39,792 nt of DNA from an uncultured Clostridia bacterium (GTDB taxonomy: Bacteria; Bacillota; Clostridia; Christensenellales; Pumilibacteraceae), in NCBI GenBank assembly GCA_947581755.1, contig CANPVN010000014.1, positions 1 to 39,792 on the forward strand, given 5' to 3'. Under the pieces are notes generated by a model, which was given only the letters and a program-made list of their open reading frames with translations, had not been told where the DNA came from and made no database searches. A program made the position numbers and the translations under genes. Below, in pieces: positions 34,205 through 39,792 of this stretch (its first letter is position 1; each line of letters begins with the position of its first letter).

Positions 34205-34663
34205 TTATTCTTTGAGTCCGCCGTTTTGACGAATAGCCTCGTAAAGAACTATCGCTACCGAATTGGAGAGGTTCAAAGAGCGCAGTCCCTGTCTCATGGG
34301 GATCCTTATCGCTTTATCGAGGTTGGAAAAAATCAAATCTTCGGGGAGTCCTTTGGTTTCTTTTCCGAACAGTAAGAAACAATTATCGGGGAGTTCGACA
34401 TCGGTATACAATTGTTTTGCCTTTGTGGAGCAGTAGAAAAAATTCCCGCCTTTATTCTTTTCGAAGAAGTCGTCGAGATTATCGTAATAAAAGATCTCGA
34501 GTTTATCCCAATAGTCGAGACCCGCGCGTTTTACGGTTTTGTCGCTTATTTCAAATTTGAAAGGGCGGACGAGGTGCAGTCTCGCGCCCGTACATGCGCA
34601 TGTTCGTGAAATATTGCCCGTATTTTGAGGTATCTCGGGCTCCACCAAAACGATATTAAACAT
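34205..34663 (-). CDS. trmL: tRNA (cytidine/uridine-34 2'-O)-methyltransferase TrmL
   Basis: A 152-residue SPOUT-class methyltransferase that methylates the wobble ribose in tRNA-Leu. It opens with MFNIVLVEPEIPQNTGNISRTCACTGARLHLVRP, the family signature (E-P-x-x-P-x-N-x-G-N-x-x-R). The knot that binds S-adenosylmethionine is seen in FLLFGKETKGLPEDL, IRIPMRQGLRSLNLSNSVAIVLYEA. The ATG at 34663 has no Shine-Dalgarno sequence, and the -10 element ends seven bases before it, so the mRNA may be leaderless. An alternative TTG 36 nt upstream lies within the -35 and is rejected. It follows yabQ with no terminator between. Confidence 0.93.
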   Translation of the reverse strand: MFNIVLVEPEIPQNTGNISRTCACTGARLHLVRPFKFEISDKTVKRAGLDYWDKLEIFYYDNLDDFFEKNKGGNFFYCSTKAKQLYTDVELPDNCFLLFGKETKGLPEDLIFSNLDKAIRIPMRQGLRSLNLSNSVAIVLYEAIRQNGGLKE

Positions 34664-34669
34664 AAGGAA

Positions 34670-34699
34670 ATTGTAACAAATTTTCTTATGCGATGTCAA
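34670..34699 (-). promoter_or_regulatory. Promoter of trmL, predicted to start at the ATG
   Basis: On the minus strand there is TTGACA (34699-34694), an 18-bp spacer and TACAAT (34675-34670). Seven bases on is 34663, the A of the start codon. Confidence 0.65.
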
Positions 34700-34706
34700 A
34701 CAAAAA

Positions 34707-34961
34707 TCAAAAGAAGAGCGAGACCAAAACGAATCCGATAATTATTGCGATGATCATGTACGGCAAAATAATTCCGTTGTTGCCGAGAAAGGCGACGGTG
34801 ACGACGGAGCCGACGGCGAGGGCGGCAAGTAAAATATCGATTATGACGGTTGCCGTTTTGGATCCGATTTTTTTCTCGGCGGCGCTCAATAACTTGTATA
34901 TAATTCGGAACAGTGTGCCGAGTCCCAAGAATACGGCGAACAGAACGAGTTCACGAATCAT
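34707..34961 (-). CDS. yabQ: Sporulation protein YabQ-like, small membrane protein
   Basis: An 84-residue protein with three hydrophobic helices (about 5-25, 38-57, 63-83) and an LGTLFRIIYKLLSAAEKKIGSK linker. The sequence alone is weakly distinctive. It is called YabQ from its size, membrane nature and a 4-nt ATGA overlap with yabP, the order seen in Bacillus and clostridia. YabQ is a mother-cell membrane protein needed for spore cortex formation. In Bacillus divIC follows, but here trmL does. Confidence 0.65.
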   Translation of the reverse strand: MIRELVLFAVFLGLGTLFRIIYKLLSAAEKKIGSKTATVIIDILLAALAVGSVVTVAFLGNNGIILPYMIIAIIIGFVLVSLFF

Positions 34962-35236
34962 TTGAAAATTCGTTTGATAAGCGGAGTTTTTGCGCCTTTG
35001 TATTTAATGCAATCGACGCTGCCCTCGGCAAATAAGTTTCCGTCGTCGGCATTGAATTTTATGATTTTGAAGTCTTTGCCTGTTATAGTCATTTCTCCGT
35101 ACGAACCGACAAGGCAAAGTTCGGTCTCGTCCGAAGAGATGACTTCGCTTATGCCGCTCATGGTAATGGAAGAACGGTTTTCGATACATACGGAATGGAG
35201 TTTTTTATTGTCTGTTTTGACGGGTTTATTATCCAT
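34958..35236 (-). CDS. yabP: Sporulation protein YabP
   Basis: A 92-residue cytoplasmic protein of the YabP/YqfC family. The family pattern is seen throughout: HSVCIENRSSITMSGISEVISSDETELCLVGSYGEMTITGKDFKIIKFNADDGNLFAEGSVDCIKY, meaning N/R-x-S-x-x-x-G-V/I, E-x-x-L-x-x-x-G-x-L/M-x-I-x-G-x-x-L, and a closing G-x-(I/V)-x-x-(I/L)-x-Y. It acts in the mother cell during sporulation together with YabQ. The ATG at 35236 sits 13 nt after AGGAG; an ATG at 35248 is only 1 nt from it, so neither spacing is ideal. A SigE-like promoter lies upstream. Confidence 0.85.
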   Translation of the reverse strand: MDNKPVKTDNKKLHSVCIENRSSITMSGISEVISSDETELCLVGSYGEMTITGKDFKIIKFNADDGNLFAEGSVDCIKYKGAKTPLIKRIFK

Positions 35237-35272
35237 AAAAAAATACATTCTCCTCGAGAAAATTCTTTTTAT

Positions 35273-35302
35273 ATTTTATGAATCGAAAAGTTGAGATATG
35301 CC
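35273..35302 (-). promoter_or_regulatory. SigE-like promoter of yabP-yabQ
   Basis: On the minus strand there is GGCATATC (35302-35295), a 14-bp spacer and CATAAAAT (35280-35273), close to the SigE pattern. yabP belongs to the SigE regulon in Bacillus. Confidence 0.55.
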
Positions 35303-35368
35303 CGATTGCGACAAAAAACGAGATTATACATAAGCGAAAAAATAAAGACTTCTTCATACGATTAAATG

Positions 35369-35397
35369 TTGACTTTTTTTTTATTACATAGTATAAT
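35369..35397 (+). promoter_or_regulatory. Promoter of the tryptophanase gene with a T-tract spacer
   Basis: TTGACT (35369-35374), a 17-bp spacer and TATAAT (35392-35397). Nine T residues (35374-35382) overlap the end of the -35 and the start of the spacer. The leader is about 38 nt, too short for a tnaC-type leader peptide. Confidence 0.8.
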
Positions 35398-35441
35398 TCT
35401 GTTTGAAAGAAAAATTTATCAAAGGAGACAATTGAAAAAAT

Positions 35442-36818
35442 ATGAAACCCAATTATATTGCAGAACCTTTCAGAATCAAAAGCGTAGAGCCGCTCAAGAT
35501 GCTTACCCGAGAAGAGAGAGAAGCCAAAATAAAAGCGGCGCATTATAACGTGTTCGGTCTTAATTCCCAAGATGTTTATATTGATTGTCTTACCGACAGC
35601 GGAACAAACGCAATGAGTGTCAATCAATGGGCAGGAGTAATGCTCGGCGACGAATCGTATGCGGGAGCTACAAGTTATCAACATGTTATAGAGAGCGCGA
35701 CCGAAATTTTCGGTTTCCCTTATATACAGCCCGTACATCAGGGCAGAGCGGCAGAGAAAGTCCTCATGCCTCTTTTGCTCGAGGGTAAGAAGTATGCCAT
35801 TGCAAATATGTTCTTCGACACGACGAGAGGACATGCGGTAATGGCGGGCGGTATTCCCGTGGATTGCGTCGTTCCCGAGGCTCTCGATACTTCTCTTCGA
35901 CTTCCTTTCAAGGGCAATATGGACTGCAAAAAACTTGTAGAGTTGATCAAAGAGTACGGCAAAGAAAATATCGGCGTAATAATAATGACTATAACCAACA
36001 ACTCCGCAGGCGGACAGCCCGTATCCGTTGCCAATATAAGAGAAGCGAGCAAGATAGCGCACGACAACGGAATTCCTTTCATGATTGACGCCGCTCGTTA
36101 TGCCGAAAACGCTTATTTTATCAAGCAGAGAGAGGAAGAATTCAAAAATGCTTCTATAAAAGATATTGTAACCGAGTGCTTCAAACATGCCGATTGTTTC
36201 ACTATGTCGGCAAAGAAGGACGCGATAGTCAATATGGGCGGTCTCTTGGGAACAAGAGACAAGGCTCTGTTCGAAAAGATAAAGCAGCGTTGTATTTCAT
36301 TCGAGGGTTTCGTTACATACGGCGGTATGTCGGGACGCGATCTCGAAGCGCTTGCCATCGGTTTGAAAGAGGGTATCGACGAGGATTTCCTTCGTTACAG
36401 GATAGGACAACTCGAATACATGGCGGCTCGTCTCGACGAAGCGGGTATCGCATATCAGACGCCCGTCGGCGGTCATGCGATATTCGTAGACGCAAAGAAG
36501 ATGCTTCCTCATATTCCTTGGTATCAATATCCCGCTCAGGCGCTTGCGGTAGAGCTCTATAAAGAAGCGGGTATCCGCGGTTGCGATATAGGTTCTTATA
36601 TGCTTGACCGAGACCCCGTAACTCACAAAGAGCAGGAATCCAAATTCGAATTTACTCGTCTTTGCATTGCAAGAAGAGTTTATACTCGCGCGCATCTCGA
36701 TATTATCGTAGACGCTCTCATCGAGTTGAAGAAGTCGGCAAGCAAAATCAAGGGACTCAAGATTATCGAAGAGGCTCCCGTACTTCGTCATTTCACCGCA
36801 AAACTCGAGCAACTTTAA
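35442..36818 (+). CDS. tnaA: Tryptophanase (tryptophan indole-lyase)
   Basis: A 458-residue PLP-dependent beta-eliminating lyase, splitting tryptophan to indole, pyruvate and ammonia. The PLP lysine is Lys259 in MSAKKDAIV. It must be separated from tyrosine phenol-lyase: here FFDTT has Asp126 (tryptophanase; Thr in the phenol-lyase), GCDIGS has Ile383 (Arg in the phenol-lyase), and LRHFTAKL has His450 (Phe in the phenol-lyase). All three point to tryptophanase, although some stretches ([26 protein letters not shown]) look more like the phenol-lyase. The ATG lies 14 nt after AAGGAG, a long gap, but the N-terminus IAEPFRIK fits. It is monocistronic with no tnaB permease beside it. Confidence 0.9.
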   Translation: MKPNYIAEPFRIKSVEPLKMLTREEREAKIKAAHYNVFGLNSQDVYIDCLTDSGTNAMSVNQWAGVMLGDESYAGATSYQHVIESATEIFGFPYIQPVHQGRAAEKVLMPLLLEGKKYAIANMFFDTTRGHAVMAGGIPVDCVVPEALDTSLRLPFKGNMDCKKLVELIKEYGKENIGVIIMTITNNSAGGQPVSVANIREASKIAHDNGIPFMIDAARYAENAYFIKQREEEFKNASIKDIVTECFKHADCFTMSAKKDAIVNMGGLLGTRDKALFEKIKQRCISFEGFVTYGGMSGRDLEALAIGLKEGIDEDFLRYRIGQLEYMAARLDEAGIAYQTPVGGHAIFVDAKKMLPHIPWYQYPAQALAVELYKEAGIRGCDIGSYMLDRDPVTHKEQESKFEFTRLCIARRVYTRAHLDIIVDALIELKKSASKIKGLKIIEEAPVLRHFTAKLEQL

Positions 36819-36841
36819 TATACGACGGAACAAACTTTCCG

Positions 36842-36877
36842 AAGGTATTGCTTTTTCCGAGGCAATACCTTTTTTTT
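36842..36877 (+). terminator. Intrinsic terminator of tnaA
   Basis: AAGGTATTGC (36842-36851) and GCAATACCTT (36862-36871) are perfect 10-bp arms followed by a T run to 36877. Confidence 0.85.
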
Positions 36878-36898
36878 GACAAAAACTCGGTTGTTTAC

Positions 36899-36927
36899 TT
36901 GCTTTATTTGCTTTAATTATTTATAAT
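36899..36927 (+). promoter_or_regulatory. Likely promoter of gltX
   Basis: TTGCTT (36899-36904), a 17-bp spacer and a perfect TATAAT (36922-36927). The -35 is weak. The ribosome site AAGGAG lies at 36948-36953. Confidence 0.5.
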
Positions 36928-36961
36928 AGATTGGTAATGTAAATTTTAAGGAGCAAGAAAA

Positions 36962-38383
36962 ATGGAAGAAGTAAGAACTCGTTTTGCGCCGTCGCCGACG
37001 GGATATTTGCACATTGGCGGTTTAAGGACTGCTTTATACGCGTATTTGTTTGCAAAAAAGCAGGGCGGAAAGTTTGTATTGAGGATAGAGGACACCGACA
37101 GAGAAAGATATGTGGACGGAGCCGTGGAAATCATATACAAGACATTGCGGGAAGCAGGTCTTTACTATGACGAGGGACCCGATGTGGGCGGTCCTTACGG
37201 TCCCTATATTCAGAGCGAGAGAAAAAACACATATCTCGAATATGCCAAACAACTTGTCGCGAACGGCGGAGCATACTATTGTTTCTGTTCCAAAGAGCGT
37301 CTTGAAAAGTTGCATGAGAGCGGAGCGACAAAATACGACAAACATTGTCTTAGTTTATCCAAGGAAGAGGTGGAAGCGCGCATTGCGGCGGGAGAACCTT
37401 ATGTTATCAGACAGAACATTCCCGAAGAGGGTTCCACTACCTATACCGACATGGTGTTCGGAGACATAACGGTAGAGAACAAGGACCTTGAGGACGGCAT
37501 TTTGATAAAGTCCGACGGCATGCCGACTTACAACTTCGCAAATGTGGTAGACGACCATTTGATGCATATAAATTATGTCATACGCGGAGTAGAGTATCTT
37601 TCTTCCACTCCCAAATACAATCTTATGTACGACGGACTCGGATGGGAGAGACCGCATTATATTCATCTTCAGCCCATTATGAGGGACGCCACGCACAAAC
37701 TGAGCAAACGCCACGGCGACGCAAGTTACGAAGATTTTATAGCAAAGGGCTATCTCAAAGAAGCGATAATAAATTATATCGCATTGCTCGGTTGGAGTCC
37801 CAAAGATAATACCGAGAAATTCACTCTTGCCGAAATGGAGCAGATGTTCGGACTCGAAGGGATCTCAAAGTCTGCGTCTATTTTCGACGAAGCGAAGATG
37901 CGTTGGCTCAATTCGCAATACATTCACGAACTGAGCGACGAGGAGTTTTACGAAAAGGCAAAACCTTTTTATGCAAAATATCAATATCTCAACGATTTTG
38001 ATTGCAAATTTTTGTCGGGGCTTTTAAAGGGTCGAGCCGAAACTCTCGACGACGTAGGCAGACTTACCGAGTTTTTGACTTTATTCGACAACTTCGATTT
38101 GACGTTGTTCCGAAATGCGAAGTGGAAGACCGATGAGGAACTTGCCGTCAAGATCTTACCCGACCTTATCGGGATTTGCAAAGATAAATTCGACAATTTG
38201 TCGGATTCCCTCAACGAGTACGCCTTGAACAGCGGTCTCAAGAAGGGACAAGTTTTGTGGATTTTCAGAATAGCCATAACGGGCGCGCAAAATACTCCGG
38301 GCGGAGCAAGCGAGATGGCGGAATTATTGGGCAAAGACAGAGTATTGTCTCGCCTCGAAACAGTTTTGAAGAGATTGCAATGA
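36962..38383 (+). CDS. gltX: Glutamyl-tRNA synthetase
   Basis: A 473-residue class I synthetase that charges tRNA-Glu. The first signature is FAPSPTGYLHIGGLRTALYAYLFA (HIGH-type motif at 17-20) and the second is HKLSKRHGD (KMSKS-type) near 243. DTDRERYV and the GVEYLSSTPKYNLMYDGLGW block are typical of bacterial GluRS, and the C-terminal helical anticodon domain (about 330-473) completes a normal length. No Cys-type zinc insertion is obvious beyond CFCSKERL. The stop overlaps the start of the next gene (ATGA), so the transporter is co-transcribed. No T-box is present. Confidence 0.96.
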   Translation: MEEVRTRFAPSPTGYLHIGGLRTALYAYLFAKKQGGKFVLRIEDTDRERYVDGAVEIIYKTLREAGLYYDEGPDVGGPYGPYIQSERKNTYLEYAKQLVANGGAYYCFCSKERLEKLHESGATKYDKHCLSLSKEEVEARIAAGEPYVIRQNIPEEGSTTYTDMVFGDITVENKDLEDGILIKSDGMPTYNFANVVDDHLMHINYVIRGVEYLSSTPKYNLMYDGLGWERPHYIHLQPIMRDATHKLSKRHGDASYEDFIAKGYLKEAIINYIALLGWSPKDNTEKFTLAEMEQMFGLEGISKSASIFDEAKMRWLNSQYIHELSDEEFYEKAKPFYAKYQYLNDFDCKFLSGLLKGRAETLDDVGRLTEFLTLFDNFDLTLFRNAKWKTDEELAVKILPDLIGICKDKFDNLSDSLNEYALNSGLKKGQVLWIFRIAITGAQNTPGGASEMAELLGKDRVLSRLETVLKRLQ

Positions 38384-39573
38384 GCGGCAAAGTAAAGCGT
38401 ATAATAACCTTAATTGCATGTATCTTGCTTCAGATGTGCGTCGGGATACTTTATCTGTGGAGCGTGTTCCGCGCGCCTGTGGTTGATTTTTTCGAGTGGA
38501 ACGAGCAGTCGGCGAATTTGGTTTCATCCGTGATGGTTTTCGGCTTTGTCGCGGGAAATCTTTTCGGCGGAATTTTCAGGGATAAGTTCGGTTCGAGACT
38601 TACCGCTATAATAGGCGCGATATTGTTTGCAGGCGGAATATTCGCCACATCCTTTTTGACTCCCGACAGCGTTTGGGTGATTTACATTACATACAGCGTA
38701 ATAAGCGGGTTGGGGTGCGGTTTTGCTTATGCCGCGGTACTTGTTTGCCTTCAAAAATGGTTTCCGACTCGACGCGGTTTTGCTTCGGGAATAGCCGTTG
38801 CCGCTTTCGGCGTTTCGACAGTGATATTCACTCCCGTGATAGAAGCCCTTTTGCGGAACCTTTCCGTTACCGAGACTTTCAGAACATTGTCTTTGATTTT
38901 TGTTGCGGTGGGAGTTTTGGCTTCGATATTTATTTTTTCCGCGCCCGAGAGCGAACAAAAGAGTTCCGAAGTTTTCTCGACGCCTTTGCAAGCGATAAAG
39001 AAAGGCGGTTTTTGGTGTATCGCGCTGTCGTGCTTTTTCATAAATGCCGCTTGGAATATCGCTTTGCCTCTCTTCAAAGACCTCGGACTTTCCCGAGGAC
39101 TGTCGGCTACGGCGGTGGGAATTACCGTTGCCGTCGTCGGAGTGGGCAATGCCTTGGGCAGATTTTCTATGGCAACGCTTTCCGATAAACTCGGCAGAGC
39201 GAATACCGTCATAATGCTTGCCGTGCTTACTGCGGTTTGTTCCGTAGCGCTTATTTGGGCGGGCGGATATTTCTATACCGTGGTAATAGTACTTACCGCA
39301 TTCGCATACGGCGGACCTTCCGCGATTTTCCCGCCCATGACAACGGATCTGTGCGGCGCAAAGTACGCAGGTACAAACTACGGCATAGCAATGTTGGGAC
39401 TCGGATTTTCCGCTATCTGTTTTACCGCAATTTCCAACGCCCTGTATGAAATCAGCGGCGATTATACTTACAGTTTCATATTGGCAGCCGTATCCGCGCT
39501 TGTCCCCATCGTTTTGATGTTCGTTTATAAAAGACTCGAACAAAAAACCCTTCCGACAACCGCCCAACTTTGA
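38380..39573 (+). CDS. Major facilitator transporter, oxalate/formate-antiporter-like (OFA) family
   Basis: A 397-residue protein with 12 predicted membrane helices. The opening LLQMCVGILYLWSVFRAPV and the loop GGIFRDKFGSR (MFS signature between helices 2 and 3), then GLGCGFAYAAVLVCLQKWFPTRRGFASGIAVAAFG, are hallmarks of OFA-type MFS proteins, which move small mono- or dicarboxylates. The second half has the echo motif ATLSDKLGRANTV and PSAIFPPMTTDLCGAKYAGTNYG. The substrate is unknown. The start at 38380 overlaps the gltX stop by 4 nt, with AGAG as a weak internal ribosome site, so it depends on gltX translation. A tandem hairpin array follows. Confidence 0.85.
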   Translation: MSGKVKRIITLIACILLQMCVGILYLWSVFRAPVVDFFEWNEQSANLVSSVMVFGFVAGNLFGGIFRDKFGSRLTAIIGAILFAGGIFATSFLTPDSVWVIYITYSVISGLGCGFAYAAVLVCLQKWFPTRRGFASGIAVAAFGVSTVIFTPVIEALLRNLSVTETFRTLSLIFVAVGVLASIFIFSAPESEQKSSEVFSTPLQAIKKGGFWCIALSCFFINAAWNIALPLFKDLGLSRGLSATAVGITVAVVGVGNALGRFSMATLSDKLGRANTVIMLAVLTAVCSVALIWAGGYFYTVVIVLTAFAYGGPSAIFPPMTTDLCGAKYAGTNYGIAMLGLGFSAICFTAISNALYEISGDYTYSFILAAVSALVPIVLMFVYKRLEQKTLPTTAQL

Positions 39574-39632
39574 AATTTTCAAACAAATATATAACTTTTT
39601 GAGTCTCTTCTAATTCCCACCCCTTAGCCCCC

Positions 39633-39792
39633 TTGGCTCCCTTTGGAGCCTTTTTCTTTGCCTCTTTTGGCTCCCTTTGGAGCCTTTTTCTTTGCCTCTT
39701 TTGGCTCCCTTTGAACCCGCCACCCTTGGCTCCCTTTGGAGCCTTTTTCTTTGCCTCTCCTTGGGCACCTTTGAACCCACAACTCCTTGGGA
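39633..39792 (+). repeat. Tandem 34-bp array of terminator-like hairpins, running off the window
   Basis: Units begin TTGGCTCCC at 39633, 39667, 39701 and 39726, with a degenerate one near 39761. The full unit is GGCTCC-CTTT-GGAGCC followed by TTTTTCTTTGCCTC, i.e. a 6-bp stem plus T tract. The third unit lacks the 3' arm (CTTTGAACCC) and is cut to about 25 bp. It shares TTGGCTCCCTTTG with the 12.3-12.5 kb repeats and lies where the MFS transcript should end. Confidence 0.85.

Noticed and set aside
35229..36188. A 319-codon minus-strand frame under tryptophanase and yabP upstream sequence.
   Set aside because: Tryptophanase is certain on the plus strand, and the minus frame shows no family features.
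39633..39792. Regularly repeated units that might be taken for a CRISPR array.
   Set aside because: Units are directly tandem without unique spacers and no cas genes are in the window.

Overview
The window reads as a chromosomal segment of a spore-forming, moderate-GC Firmicute, probably an uncultured gut-type clostridium. The grounds are sporulation genes (sigK with its pro-sequence, yabP-yabQ, a SpoVB-like flippase), consensus AGGAGG ribosome sites, TTGACA-17-TATAAT promoters, a bacterial RNase P RNA, and BspA-type leucine-rich-repeat lipoproteins. This taxonomic reading is an inference. There is no phage, CRISPR array, insertion sequence or tRNA gene that I can see.

Layout. 0.1-5 kb: a SpoVB-like flippase, serS, a two-helix Pro/Gln-rich membrane protein and an iron-sulfur-type flavodoxin-like reductase. 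5-7.8 kb (minus strand): a MarR regulator, a family 2 glycosyltransferase and a PlsC acyltransferase, apparently one operon with an inverted-repeat operator over its own promoter. 8-10.6 kb: an OmpR-type response regulator and its histidine kinase, separated by a terminator-like hairpin whose 3' arm carries a Shine-Dalgarno sequence. 10.7-12.2 kb: a cold-shock protein (minus), sigK and rnpB. 12.2-12.7 kb: two copies of a hairpin-rich dispersed repeat and two terminators. 12.75-21.8 kb: one 3016-codon LRR lipoprotein gene.

21.9-27.7 kb: an archaeal-type prolyl-tRNA synthetase (minus), a second LRR lipoprotein (plus), and murG with a coupled membrane-anchored protein (minus). 27.8-32.3 kb: a type IIA topoisomerase pair, probably topoisomerase IV. 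32.3-34.1 kb: two small lipoproteins, one with an exact internal duplication and one with a thioredoxin domain. 34.2-35.3 kb (minus): yabP-yabQ followed by trmL. 35.4-39.8 kb: tryptophanase, gltX overlapping an MFS transporter, and a tandem 34-bp array of terminator-like hairpins running off the window.

The observation most worth testing is the promoter of the giant LRR gene. It has a run of nine G residues inside the spacer between TTGACG and TATACT, and at nine the spacer is exactly 17 bp. That is the architecture of a phase-variable promoter, so this very large surface protein may be switched on and off by slippage. Other points of note are a candidate leaderless trmL mRNA, SigE-like promoters before sigK and yabPQ, the MarR operator, the RR/HK attenuating hairpin, and the exact in-frame duplication in the 32.4 kb lipoprotein.
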